Of a stretch of 64,000 nucleotides of DNA, positions 35,247-45,510 are shown piece by piece. The position numbers and the translations under genes are program-made. Location of the stretch: the NCBI RefSeq assembly GCF_006494815.1, contig NZ_CP041091.1:3796501-3860500 (forward strand), given 5' to 3'. A model generated the notes under the pieces. That model worked only from the letters and a program-made list of their open reading frames with translations, was not told the origin of the DNA and searched no databases. How positions within the stretch are numbered: position 1 is the first letter of the stretch; each line of letters starts with the position of its first letter. This stretch comes from Nocardioides sambongensis. Its GTDB lineage: Bacteria > Actinomycetota > Actinomycetes > Propionibacteriales > Nocardioidaceae.

Positions 35247-36383
35247 ATGCTGAGATCAGTACGCCGCGGCCTCGCGGCGGCGACGATCGTCGCCGCCTCC
35301 GCCACGTTCCTGACCGCCTGCGGCAGCGACGACGACTCCGGCGGTGGATCGGGCGACCTCACCGAGGTCAAGCTGCAGCTGCAGTGGCTGCCGCAGGCCC
35401 AGTTCGCCGGCTACTACGCCGCCGTGGACCAGGGCTTCTTCGAGGAGGAGGGGCTGGACGTCGAGATCATCCCGTCCGGCGGCGACATCGTCCCGCAGGA
35501 CGCGCTCGCCAACGGCGACGTCGACTATGCGATCGCCTGGGTGCCGAAGGTGCTCGGCTCGATCGAGCAGGGCGCCAACCTGACCAACGTCGGGCAGATC
35601 TTCCAGCGCTCGGGCACGCTCCAGGTCGCCTGGGCCGACTCCGGCATCGACTCGGTCGCCGACTTCGAGGGCAAGAAGATCGGCTCCTGGGGCTTCGGCA
35701 ACGAGTGGGAGATCTTCGCCGCGATGGCGGCCGAGGGGCTGGACGCGAGCACCGTCGAGATCGTCACCCAGGACTTCAACATGAACGCGTTCCTGCAGGG
35801 CGACATCGACGCAGCGCAGGCGATGACCTACAACGAGTACGCCCAGCTGCTGGAGACCGTCGACCCGGACACCGGCGAGCTGTACACGCCCGAGGACTTC
35901 AACGTCATCGCCTACGAGGACACCGAGGGCGCGATGCTCCAGGACGCGATCTGGGCCGACACCGAGCGGCTCGACTCCGACGAGGAGTACGCCGAGACCA
36001 CGGTCGCCTTCCTGAAGGCGGTCATCAAGGGCTGGGCCTATGCCCGCGACAACGTCGAGTCCGCCGCCGAGATCACCGTCGCGGCCGGCTCCAACTGGGG
36101 CCCCAGCCACGAGCTGTGGATGGCGAACGAGACGAACAAGCTGATCTGGCCGGCCGAGAACGGGGTCGGCGTGATCGACGAGGCGGCCTGGGACCAGACC
36201 GTGGAGGGCGCGCTCGCCGCGGTGAACGAGCAGGGACAGAACCTGATCACCGCCGAGCCGCCGGAGACGGCGTACGACAACACCTACATCGAGGACGCGA
36301 TCGAGGAGCTCGGTGACGACGTGGACACCACCGGGTCGTCCTTCGAGCCGATGGACGTCACCCTCACCGAGGGCGGCAACTAG
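35247..36383 (+). CDS. NMT1/THI5-like substrate-binding lipoprotein
   Basis: A 378-residue solute-binding lipoprotein with signal peptide and lipobox FLTAC (Cys25), then a Gly/Ser/Asp-rich linker. The mature part begins VKLQLQWLPQAQFAGYYAAVDQGFFEEEGLDVEI, the NMT1 (THI5-like) family opening, which binds pyrimidine precursors, riboflavin or related small heterocycles. GSWGFGNEWEIF and QDFNMNAFLQGDIDAAQAMTYNEY are further family blocks. It completes the ABC importer of this operon, and its family supports a pyrimidine-like ligand. The start has an AAAGGAAG ribosome site. A hairpin follows directly after the stop. Confidence 0.9.
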   Translation: MLRSVRRGLAAATIVAASATFLTACGSDDDSGGGSGDLTEVKLQLQWLPQAQFAGYYAAVDQGFFEEEGLDVEIIPSGGDIVPQDALANGDVDYAIAWVPKVLGSIEQGANLTNVGQIFQRSGTLQVAWADSGIDSVADFEGKKIGSWGFGNEWEIFAAMAAEGLDASTVEIVTQDFNMNAFLQGDIDAAQAMTYNEYAQLLETVDPDTGELYTPEDFNVIAYEDTEGAMLQDAIWADTERLDSDEEYAETTVAFLKAVIKGWAYARDNVESAAEITVAAGSNWGPSHELWMANETNKLIWPAENGVGVIDEAAWDQTVEGALAAVNEQGQNLITAEPPETAYDNTYIEDAIEELGDDVDTTGSSFEPMDVTLTEGGN

Positions 36384-36386
36384 CAA

Positions 36387-36419
36387 CGGTGGTGGGGCGG
36401 GACCCCCGCCCCACCACCG
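36387..36419 (+). terminator. Hairpin after the binding-protein gene (attenuator or partial terminator)
   Basis: CGGTGGTGGGGCGG and CCGCCCCACCACCG are exact complements around GACCC. The hairpin lies inside what looks like one operon, so it may protect the abundant binding-protein message or reduce readthrough into the aminotransferase gene. Confidence 0.65.
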
Positions 36420-36484
36420 CCGGTCACCCCGCGACCGCGACCACCTGGTACGGCGAGACCCCTCGCCCCGACGGAAGGCAGACG

Positions 36485-37807
36485 ATGACGACTGACGTAG
36501 TGGATCTCGACGCCGAGGCCAAGCGCCTCGACAAGGCCCACGTGTTCCATTCCTGGTCGGCGCAGGCCGCCCTCGACCCGATGGTCATCGCCGGCGGCAG
36601 CGGGTCGACGGTGTGGGACCACGCCGGACGGCGCTACCTGGACTTCTCCAGCCAGATGGTCAACGTCAACATCGGCCACCAGCACCCGGCCGTGGTCGAG
36701 GCGATCAAGCGGCAGGCCGACCTGCTCACCACCATCGCGCCGGCGACCGCCAACCTGGCGCGCGGCGCGGCGGCCGAGCGGATCACCGCGCTCGCGCCCG
36801 AGGGGATGAACAAGGTCTTCTTCACCAACGGCGGCGCAGACGCGGTGGAGAACGCGATCCGGATGGCGCGGCTGCACACCGGCCGGGACAAGGTGATCTC
36901 GCGCTACCGCTCCTACCACGGCAACACCACCGCCGCGGTGAACGCCACCGGCGACTGGCGCCGGATCCCCAACGAGTACGCCCGCGGCCACATCCACGTC
37001 TTCGGCCCCTACCTCTACCGCAGCGAGTTCTGGGCGACGACGCCGGAGGAGGAGTGCGAGCGCGCGCTGCAGCACCTGCGCCGGGTGATCGAGTGCGAGG
37101 GCCCGAGCACCGTCGCCGCGATCCTGCTCGAGTCGGTGCCCGGCACCGCCGGGATCATGGTGCCCCCGCCGGGCTACCTGCCCGGCGTGCGCGAGATCGC
37201 CGACGAGTTCGGCGTGATGCTGATCCTGGACGAGGTGATGGCCGGCTTCGGTCGGACCGGCCAGTGGTTCGCCTTCGACGCCTTCGACGTGACGCCGGAC
37301 CTGATCACCTTCGCCAAGGGGGTCAACTCCGGCTACGTCCCGATCGGCGGGGTGGTGATCAGCGACGAGGTCGCCGCGACCTTCGACGATCGGGTCTTCC
37401 CCGGCGGCCTCACCTACTCCGGCCACCCGCTCGGGGCGGCCTCGGTGGTCGCCACCCTCGACACGATGGAGTCCGAGGGCATCGTGGAGAACGCCCGGAC
37501 CCTCGGCACCGACGTGATCGGACCCGGGCTGGCCGCCCTGGCCGAGAAGCACCCGGTGGTCGGCGAGGCGCGCGGCAGCGGCGTCTTCTGGGCGCTCGAG
37601 CTCGTCGCCGACCCCGACACCCGGGCACCCCTGCCGGCAGCGGGCATCGCGCGGGCGAAGGGCGAGCTCGTCTCCCGCGGACTGCTGCCGTTCACCGCGG
37701 ACAACCGCATCCACGTCGTACCTCCCTGCGTGGTGACCGCCGACGAGGTGGCCACGGCACTGGAGATCTACGACGACGTCCTGACCCTGCTCGACGAGGA
37801 GCTCTGA
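36485..37807 (+). CDS. Class III aminotransferase, likely beta-alanine:2-oxo acid transaminase
   Basis: A 440-residue PLP enzyme. The phosphate-binding region FFTNGGADAVENAIRMAR, the LILDEVMAGFGRTG block and the PLP lysine Lys278 in ITFAKGVNSGYVP identify fold type I, class III. In this cluster it stands after the enzymes that make beta-alanine (or 3-aminoisobutyrate) and before a semialdehyde dehydrogenase, so conversion to malonate semialdehyde or methylmalonate semialdehyde is the best reading. The ATG follows GGAAGGCAGACG. Substrate choice cannot be proven from sequence; other omega-amino acids are possible. Confidence 0.88.
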   Translation: MTTDVVDLDAEAKRLDKAHVFHSWSAQAALDPMVIAGGSGSTVWDHAGRRYLDFSSQMVNVNIGHQHPAVVEAIKRQADLLTTIAPATANLARGAAAERITALAPEGMNKVFFTNGGADAVENAIRMARLHTGRDKVISRYRSYHGNTTAAVNATGDWRRIPNEYARGHIHVFGPYLYRSEFWATTPEEECERALQHLRRVIECEGPSTVAAILLESVPGTAGIMVPPPGYLPGVREIADEFGVMLILDEVMAGFGRTGQWFAFDAFDVTPDLITFAKGVNSGYVPIGGVVISDEVAATFDDRVFPGGLTYSGHPLGAASVVATLDTMESEGIVENARTLGTDVIGPGLAALAEKHPVVGEARGSGVFWALELVADPDTRAPLPAAGIARAKGELVSRGLLPFTADNRIHVVPPCVVTADEVATALEIYDDVLTLLDEEL

Positions 37808-37887
37808 ACACCCGACGACGTTCCTCGTCCCCTCCGCTTCTCTCCTCCGACGAACAGCGCCGCGGGGACCCCGAGAAAGGCTTCGAA

Positions 37888-39393
<1,506 letters not shown>

Positions 39394-39408
39394 GCCGATC
39401 GGGGACAC

Positions 39409-39457
39409 GGGTCGGCGTCGCCCCGGGGCCAGGGGGAGGTCCGGGCGACGCCGACCC
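39409..39457 (+). terminator. Terminator of the pyrimidine catabolic operon
   Basis: GGGTCGGCGTCGCCC and GGGCGACGCCGACCC are exact 15-base complements with a 19-nt loop, starting 16 nt after the dehydrogenase stop codon. Confidence 0.8.
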
Positions 39458-39458
39458 G

Positions 39459-39554
39459 GCTCGGCCGGGTGCAGGTGACCGGTCGGCGGGGCGGTGGTGA
39501 CCGCTCGGCCGGGTGCAGGTGACCGGTCGGCGGGGTGGTGGTGACCGGTCGGCG
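39459..39554 (+). repeat. Tandem 22-base repeat (two 44-base double units)
   Basis: Two alternating 22-base units, GCTCGGCCGGGTGCAGGTGACC and a variant beginning GGTCGGCGGGG, occur in the order A-B-A-B, followed by the first eight bases of a third B. All full units end GGTGACC. Second A equals the first; second B differs by one base. The array lies just before the -10 of the SDR gene and may be a simple duplication or a multi-site protein-binding region. Confidence 0.8.
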
Positions 39555-39568
39555 ATCCGAACGGCCGC

Positions 39569-39574
39569 TAGGGT
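39569..39574 (+). promoter_or_regulatory. Putative leaderless -10 of the SDR operon
   Basis: TAGGGT lies 7 nt before the GTG at 39582 with no ribosome site, the pattern of leaderless actinobacterial genes. Confidence 0.45.
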
Positions 39575-39581
39575 CGCCCTC

Positions 39582-40391
39582 GTGAGCTCCACCAGCACCG
39601 CGCCGTCCGCACCTCGCGTCCTCGTCACCGGCGCCGCTCGAGGGCTCGGCGCCGCACTGGCCGCCGCCTGGGAGGAGCGCGGCGCGGTGGTGCTGCGCAC
39701 CGACCGCGACGACGCCGCGGTGGGTCAGGGGGTCCACCGGCTCGACGTCACCAGCGAGGCCGACTGGTCGGCCGTCCGCGACCACGTCGAGTCCACCTGG
39801 GGTGGGCTGGACGTGCTGGTCAACAACGCCGGTGTGGCCGGCGGCGGTCGGCTCGACGTGGCCACGATCGCGGAGTGGCAGCGGCTGGTGGAGATCAACC
39901 TGCTCGGCGCGGTCCGGGGGACCGCCACCTTCACCCCGCTGCTCAAGCGGCAGCGCAGCGGCCGGATCGTCAACGTCGCCTCCCTGGCCGGCCTGGTGCA
40001 CCCGGCCGGGATGGCGGCGTACAACGCGACCAAGGCGGCCGTCGTCGCGCTGACCGAGACCACCGGACACGAGCTCGCCGGCTACGGCGTCACTGCGCAC
40101 GTGGTCTGTCCGTCCTACTTCCGGACCGGGCTGATGGACGGCGCGGAGGGCACCGACACCGCACTGACCGGCGTGGTCACCCAGCTGGTCGAGAACGCGC
40201 GTCTGGGGCCGGACGAGATCGCGTCCGCGGTGCTCGCCGGGCTCGACGCCGGCGACGAGCTGATCCTGCCCGACCCCGACGCCCGGGCGGCGTACGGGCT
40301 GAAGCGGTCCGACCGCGCCGGCTACGACCGGACGATGCGCGCCCAGGCCGCCAAGCTCGCCGCCCTGACCCACCACGAGGAGACCCGATGA
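39582..40391 (+). CDS. Short-chain dehydrogenase/reductase
   Basis: A 269-residue Rossmann-fold oxidoreductase of the classical SDR type. The cofactor site is VTGAARGLGAAL, the NNAG motif is VLVNNAGVAGGG, and the catalytic Ser-Tyr-Lys are visible in VNVASLAGLVHPAGMAAYNATKAA. An Arg/Asp pattern after the first strand (LRTDRDD) suggests NAD rather than NADP preference (inference). The GTG at 39582 was chosen from the start of the fold and the leaderless -10; a longer frame begins in the repeat array. It overlaps the phosphotransferase gene by 4 nt. Confidence 0.88.
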   Translation: MSSTSTAPSAPRVLVTGAARGLGAALAAAWEERGAVVLRTDRDDAAVGQGVHRLDVTSEADWSAVRDHVESTWGGLDVLVNNAGVAGGGRLDVATIAEWQRLVEINLLGAVRGTATFTPLLKRQRSGRIVNVASLAGLVHPAGMAAYNATKAAVVALTETTGHELAGYGVTAHVVCPSYFRTGLMDGAEGTDTALTGVVTQLVENARLGPDEIASAVLAGLDAGDELILPDPDARAAYGLKRSDRAGYDRTMRAQAAKLAALTHHEETR

Positions 40392-41446
40392 ACGACACCG
40401 CCCGCGAGGAGTCGCGCCCGGTCCGCGACGAGGACGCGTTCGACGTCCCGGCGCTCGCCGCGTGGCTGGACCGCGGCCCGATCGACGAGGTGCGCCAGTT
40501 CCCCGGCGGCGCCTCCAACCTGACCTACCTGCTGCGGATGGCCGACGGGCAGGAGCTGATCCTGCGGCGCCCGCCGACCGGGACCAAGGCGAAGGGCGCC
40601 CACGACATGGGTCGTGAGTACCGGCTCCAGGCCGGGCTGGCGCCGTACTTCGACAAGGTCGCGCCGATGGTCGCGTACGCCGACGACGCGCAGAGCCCGC
40701 TGGGGGCCGAGCTCTACGTGATGGAGCGGGTGGCCGGTGTCATCCCGCGCAAGGAGTTCGGGTTCGAGGTGTCCACCCGGCAGGCCTCCGACCTGTGCCG
40801 CGCCTACCTGGACACCCTGGTCGACCTGCACGCCCTGGACGTCGCCGAGGTGCCGGTGCTCACCGAGCTCGCCAAGGGCGAGGGCTACGTCGAGCGCCAG
40901 ATGACCGGTTGGGTACGACGCTTCGAGGCCGCCCGCACCGACGACACCGGCGACTGGTCCGATGTCATCGGCTGGCTCCGGGCGCACCAGCCGGCCGACG
41001 TCGCCCAGTGCCTGGTGCACAACGACTACCGCTTCGACAACATGGTCCTCGATGCCGACGACCCGACCCGGATCGTGGCGCTGCTGGACTGGGAGCTGGC
41101 CACCGTCGGCGACCCGCTCATGGAGCTGGGCAACTGCCTGACCTACTGGGTGCAGCCCGACGACGACGATTTCCTGCTGGCGCTGCGCCGACAGCCGACG
41201 ACGACCCCGGGGATGTGGACCCGCGACCAGCTGGTCGGCTACTACCTGGAGCGGACCGGGTACGACCCGTCGCCGGAGGCGCTGGTGTTCTACGAGGTCT
41301 TCGGGCAGTTCCGGCTCGCGGTGATCGCGCAGCAGATCTACTACCGCTACTTCCACGGGCAGACCACCAACGAGGCCCATGCCGGCTTCGGTGCGGCGGT
41401 CGGCTACCTGGAGGCGCGCAGCCGCCGCACGCTGGGCGGGGCCTGA
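40388..41446 (+). CDS. Phosphotransferase (APH) family protein, acyl-CoA-dehydrogenase-associated type
   Basis: A 352-residue kinase-fold protein. FPGGASNLTYLLRM is the nucleotide loop, ILRRPP carries the ATP-contacting basic residues, CLVHNDYRFDNMV is the catalytic loop with its Asp, and LLDWELATVGDPLMELG provides the metal-binding Asp. This set matches the family often fused or linked to acyl-CoA dehydrogenases (ACAD10/FadE36 type), thought to phosphorylate hydroxylated acyl chains. The ATG overlaps the SDR stop, so the two are coupled and may act on one hydroxy- or keto-lipid. The substrate is unknown. Confidence 0.88.
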   Translation: MNDTAREESRPVRDEDAFDVPALAAWLDRGPIDEVRQFPGGASNLTYLLRMADGQELILRRPPTGTKAKGAHDMGREYRLQAGLAPYFDKVAPMVAYADDAQSPLGAELYVMERVAGVIPRKEFGFEVSTRQASDLCRAYLDTLVDLHALDVAEVPVLTELAKGEGYVERQMTGWVRRFEAARTDDTGDWSDVIGWLRAHQPADVAQCLVHNDYRFDNMVLDADDPTRIVALLDWELATVGDPLMELGNCLTYWVQPDDDDFLLALRRQPTTTPGMWTRDQLVGYYLERTGYDPSPEALVFYEVFGQFRLAVIAQQIYYRYFHGQTTNEAHAGFGAAVGYLEARSRRTLGGA

Positions 41447-41449
41447 TCG

Positions 41450-42148
41450 ATGGGCGTGCTGCACCTGGTCCGGCACGGCCAGGCGTCCTTCGGGTCCGAC
41501 GACTACGACGTGCTCTCCGACGCCGGGCACCAGCAGGCTCGGGTGCTGGGCGCCTGGCTCGCCGCCCACGGGCCGGCGCCGGCGACGGTGGTGCACGGTG
41601 GGCTGCGCCGGCACCGGGAGACCTGGGCCGGGACCCTGGAGGGTGCCGGGTGGGCGGGGGTGCCGGACGCCCTGGTGGCCAGCGACTGGGACGAGTTCGA
41701 CTTCCAGGCGGTGCTCGCCCGCTACTCGGGGCTGACCGACGACCTCCTCGCCGACGACGTCGACCGGCGGGAGTTCCAGGCCTACTTCGAGCGGGCCACG
41801 GGCCACTGGATCGGGCACACCGAGGAGGGCGAGGCCGGCTACGACGAGTCGTTCTCCGCGTTCGTGGAGCGGTCCCGACGCGCGCTGCGGGCGGCCGCCC
41901 GTCTCGACGGTCCGGTGGTCGCGGTGACCTCGGGCGGGGTGATCGCGGCCCTCGCGGCGGTGCTGCTGAGCTCCGGTGACCCGGAGGCGGCACCGGACCT
42001 GCCGACCGTCGGCACGCTGTGGGAGCGACTGAACACGGTGGTGGTGAACACCTCGGTCACCCGGGTGCTGCTCGGTGCGACCGGAGCACGGCTGCTCACC
42101 TTCAACGAGCACCCCCACCTCCCCCGGGAGCTGCGCACCTACCGCTGA
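41450..42148 (+). CDS. Histidine phosphatase family protein
   Basis: A 232-residue phosphoglycerate-mutase-like protein. The phospho-histidine motif is LHLVRHGQAS at residues 4-13 and the second conserved region is VVAVTSGGVIAAL, where the usual catalytic His of the GH motif is replaced by Ser (TSGG). This could weaken the phosphatase activity. The ATG follows the phosphotransferase stop by 3 nt, so it is the third gene of this operon. Phosphatase action on a small phosphorylated product of the preceding kinase-like enzyme is possible but speculative. Confidence 0.85.
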   Translation: MGVLHLVRHGQASFGSDDYDVLSDAGHQQARVLGAWLAAHGPAPATVVHGGLRRHRETWAGTLEGAGWAGVPDALVASDWDEFDFQAVLARYSGLTDDLLADDVDRREFQAYFERATGHWIGHTEEGEAGYDESFSAFVERSRRALRAAARLDGPVVAVTSGGVIAALAAVLLSSGDPEAAPDLPTVGTLWERLNTVVVNTSVTRVLLGATGARLLTFNEHPHLPRELRTYR

Positions 42149-42361
42149 TCCTGCAGCCGGGTGCGCGGGCGCGGGCCCGGGGACCGGCAGGGAGCGGGAG
42201 ATCGTCCGCAGCTCCGGGAGGTCGGCCGTGTTTCCGCCGCGCAACGTCGCGAAGGCGACGGTGATCTTGCGGCGTGTGGGGCTTGACGCGGCCCATCCTC
42301 AGGGGTTGGGTGTGCCGAGGCGGCACCCCGGCCGTCGGCATCTTCTCGAGGAGTTCCATCG

Positions 42362-45300
42362 ATGCGTTTCTCCGAAAGTGGCGTAGCCGGGCTGCGCCAC
42401 GGCGACCGCTCCCGCCGCACCCGTGTCCTGCCCGCCCTCGCCGCCTCGGTGGCCGGCGTGGTCGGACTGTCGATGCTGGGAGCGCCGGCGCTGGCCGAGC
42501 CGGACGGCGCCGCGACCGCCGGTCCGGGCGCCGACGACGGCGGTCTGAGCGGCACCGCGGACGACTTCCAGGAGTTCAAGGCCGGCCGCTACCTGGTGAT
42601 GATGTCGGCGCCGCCGGCGACGGGATACGCGAAGACCCGGGTGCGCGGCGACCGCTCGTTCAACTCCCGGACCGCGGCGGTGCGCGCCTACAGCAACCGC
42701 CTGACCGCGAGCCACGACGACCTCGCCGACGACCTCGGGTTCGACGTGGAGCGCAACTTCACCATCGCGGCCAACGGCTTCGTGGCCGACCTGACCGCCG
42801 ACCAGGCCACCGAGCTGGCCGGCGAGCGCGAGGTGCTCCTGGTGGAGAAGGACTCGATCGTCGAGGCCGACACCTGGAACACCCCCGACCACCTCGGCCT
42901 CGACGGCAAGCAGGGCATGTGGAAGAAGTTCGGCGGCTACAAGAACGCCGGTGACGGCGTGGTCGTCGGCATCATCGACTCCGGCATCTGGCCCGAGTCG
43001 AAGTCCTTCGCGGGCGCCCCGCTGACCAAGGGGCAGCGCACCAAGTGGGACATCGCCCGGGTCGGCAGCAAGGTCCGGATGGAGAAGGCCGACGGCCAGC
43101 TCTTCACCGGTGAGTGCGAGGCCGGTGAGGAGTTCACTGCCGACCTCTGCAACCGCAAGCTGATCACCGCCCGCTACTTCGTCGACGGCTACGGCGAGGA
43201 CCGGCTGCTCGACGAGGACTACCTCTCGCCGCGCGACGGCAACGGCCACGGCAGCCACACCGCCAGCACCGCCGCCGGCAACCACGGTGTCGGTGCCCGG
43301 GTCGAAGGCGTCCGGTTCGGCAGGATCTCCGGCATGGCCCCGGCGGCCAAGATCGCCAGCTACAAGGCCCTGTGGGCGACCGAGGACGGTTCGGCCTCCG
43401 GCGCGACCAGCGACCTGGTCTCCGCGATCGACCAGGCCGTCGCCGACGGGGTCGACGTGATCAACTACTCGATCTCCGGGTCCACCGACACCACGCTGGA
43501 GTCCGCGGAGCTCGCCTTCGAGGGCGCGGCCGAGGCCGGCATCTTCGTCGCCGCCTCCGCCGGCAACAGCGGCCCCGAGGCATCGACCGTGGCGCACAAC
43601 AGCCCCTGGCTGACCACCGTCGCGGCGAACACCCACACCAGCTTCGAGAACACGCTGCAGCTGGGCAACGGCACGAAGATCGTCGGCGCCTCGATCGCCA
43701 AGGAAGCACTCGGCTCGACGCCCCTGGTCGACGCGATGACGGTCGGCAACGGCTCCACCACCGACGCCGACACGGCGCTGTGCGCCCCGGACAGCCTGGA
43801 CCCGGCGGCCGTCGCCGGGAAGATCGTGGTCTGTGAGCGCGGCACCTACGACCGGGTGGCCAAGAGCGAGGAGGTGGAGCGCGCCGGCGGCGTCGGGATG
43901 GTCCTGGCGAACGTCAGCGAGGGCAGCCTGGACGCGGACTTCCACGCGGTGCCGACGATCCACGTCTCCCACACCGACTCGCCGAAGGTCTACAACTACC
44001 TGGAGCGCGCCGGGGACGGAGCCACCGCCAAGTTCCTGCTGGGCAACAAGACCGGGAAGACCACGGTGGTCCCGCAGATCGCCGGGTTCTCCTCCCGCGG
44101 CCCGGCCGCCTCGGACAACGGTGACCTGCTGAAGCCGGACATCTCCGCGCCGGGCGTCAGCGTGCTCGCGGCGGTCGCCCCGCCGTCCAACTCGGGCCGC
44201 AACTTCGACCTCTACTCCGGCACGTCGATGTCGGCCCCGCACGTGGCCGGACTCGCCGCGTTCATGCTGGGCGAGCGGCCGACCTGGTCGCCGATGAAGA
44301 TCAAGTCGGCGATGATGACCACCGCGACCAGCCTGCGCACCGAGGACGGCAAGGCGTCCCGCGACCTCTTCGCGCAGGGCTCCGGCGAGGTCACCCCGAA
44401 GCGGATGTTCAACCCCGGGCTGTTCGTGCTCTCCGACGGTCGGCAGTGGCGCGGCTACCTGGCCGGCCTCGGCCTGGACACCGGCGTGGCGCCGGTCGCG
44501 GCGAAGGACGTCAACGTGCCCTCGCTGGCCCAGGGCTACGTGATGAGCGAGACCTCGTTCACCCGCACCTTCACCGCGACCCGCAAGGGCACCTGGCGGA
44601 TCAAGGTGAACGTGCCCGGCTTCAAGGCGACCACCAGCAAGTCGCAGGTGGTCTCCCGGCGTACCAACGACCTGGAGCAGGTGAAGTTCTCCTTCCAGCG
44701 CACCACCGCCCCGCTCAGCGAGTACGCGTTCGGCTACATCACCCTGACCGGCCCGACCACGGTCCGGCTGCCGGTCGCGCTGCGGCCGGTGTCGGTCAAG
44801 GCGCCGAGCTCGGTCCAGGGCAGCGGCGTGGACGGCAACGCGCAGGTGGACATCACCGGCGGCTTCGACGGTGAGCTCCAGGCGTCGACCCAGGGCCTGG
44901 TCCAGGGCCAGGTCGACGAGGGCACGGTCCCCGAGGGCGCCTACACCCTGGCCTGCGTGACCATCGGCGAGGGCAACGAGCTGGCGCAGTTCGACCTGGT
45001 CGCCCCCGACCCGGCCAGCGACCTGGACATGGCGATCTACGCGTCCGGCTCGTGCAACCCGGCCGACATCACCGCCCTGGCCGGCGAGGCCGCGACGCCG
45101 TCGTCGGGGGAGACGTTCAGCATCGAGGGCGCCCCGGCCGGCGACTACATCGTCCAGGTGGTCGCCTACTCGGCGGGCACGCAGGAGCCGGTGCCCTACT
45201 CGCTGCGGGCCTACGACGTGGGCGGTGTCGCCAACGAGGGGTCGCTCACCGTGACCCCGAACCCGGTGCCGGTGAGCACCGGGGCGGACACCTCGTTCGA

Positions 45301-45406
45301 GACGTCCTGGTCCGGTCTCCAGCCCGACGCCCACTACCTCGGCATCCTCGGGTACGACGGAGCGCCGAACTCGACGTACCTCTACGTCGACACCGGGGCG
45401 GAGTGA
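42362..45406 (+). CDS. Secreted subtilase (S8) with PA insert and C-terminal beta domains
   Basis: A 1014-residue exported serine protease. A signal peptide (ends PALAEP) precedes an inhibitor-I9-like propeptide (RYLVMMSAPP to about residue 165). The catalytic triad is Asp206 (VGIIDSGIWPE), His296 (GNGHGSHTAST) and Ser622 (SGTSMSAPHVAG). A protease-associated (PA) domain is inserted around 465-590, as in cucumisin-like enzymes. The final 300 residues hold fibronectin-III-like and other beta domains, and no sorting signal is seen. The role is extracellular proteolysis. A possible promoter is TTGACG (42283-42288) with TTGGGT 17 nt later; GAGGAG lies 11 nt before the ATG. Confidence 0.93.
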   Translation: MRFSESGVAGLRHGDRSRRTRVLPALAASVAGVVGLSMLGAPALAEPDGAATAGPGADDGGLSGTADDFQEFKAGRYLVMMSAPPATGYAKTRVRGDRSFNSRTAAVRAYSNRLTASHDDLADDLGFDVERNFTIAANGFVADLTADQATELAGEREVLLVEKDSIVEADTWNTPDHLGLDGKQGMWKKFGGYKNAGDGVVVGIIDSGIWPESKSFAGAPLTKGQRTKWDIARVGSKVRMEKADGQLFTGECEAGEEFTADLCNRKLITARYFVDGYGEDRLLDEDYLSPRDGNGHGSHTASTAAGNHGVGARVEGVRFGRISGMAPAAKIASYKALWATEDGSASGATSDLVSAIDQAVADGVDVINYSISGSTDTTLESAELAFEGAAEAGIFVAASAGNSGPEASTVAHNSPWLTTVAANTHTSFENTLQLGNGTKIVGASIAKEALGSTPLVDAMTVGNGSTTDADTALCAPDSLDPAAVAGKIVVCERGTYDRVAKSEEVERAGGVGMVLANVSEGSLDADFHAVPTIHVSHTDSPKVYNYLERAGDGATAKFLLGNKTGKTTVVPQIAGFSSRGPAASDNGDLLKPDISAPGVSVLAAVAPPSNSGRNFDLYSGTSMSAPHVAGLAAFMLGERPTWSPMKIKSAMMTTATSLRTEDGKASRDLFAQGSGEVTPKRMFNPGLFVLSDGRQWRGYLAGLGLDTGVAPVAAKDVNVPSLAQGYVMSETSFTRTFTATRKGTWRIKVNVPGFKATTSKSQVVSRRTNDLEQVKFSFQRTTAPLSEYAFGYITLTGPTTVRLPVALRPVSVKAPSSVQGSGVDGNAQVDITGGFDGELQASTQGLVQGQVDEGTVPEGAYTLACVTIGEGNELAQFDLVAPDPASDLDMAIYASGSCNPADITALAGEAATPSSGETFSIEGAPAGDYIVQVVAYSAGTQEPVPYSLRAYDVGGVANEGSLTVTPNPVPVSTGADTSFETSWSGLQPDAHYLGILGYDGAPNSTYLYVDTGAE

Positions 45407-45430
45407 TCACGGCGCGGTAGGCGCGGAGCC

Positions 45431-45467
45431 ACGGCCGGTCGGTCCCACTCCGGGACCGGCCGGCCGT
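45431..45467 (+). terminator. Terminator after the subtilase gene
   Basis: ACGGCCGGTCGGTCCC and GGGACCGGCCGGCCGT pair along 16 bases with one T/G wobble around ACTCC, 25 nt after the stop codon. It may also serve the convergent synthetase gene. Confidence 0.78.
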
Positions 45468-45510
45468 CGTCGTCCCCGGACCGCCCGACCCGCCCGGTCC
45501 GGGCTCCGGG

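Noticed and set aside
39459..39554. CRISPR-like array
   Set aside because: The 22-base units are directly adjacent without unique spacers, and no cas genes are present.
42299..45334. A 1011-codon open frame on the minus strand across the subtilase gene
   Set aside because: The plus-strand subtilase has a signal peptide, full triad and PA domain; the antisense frame has none.
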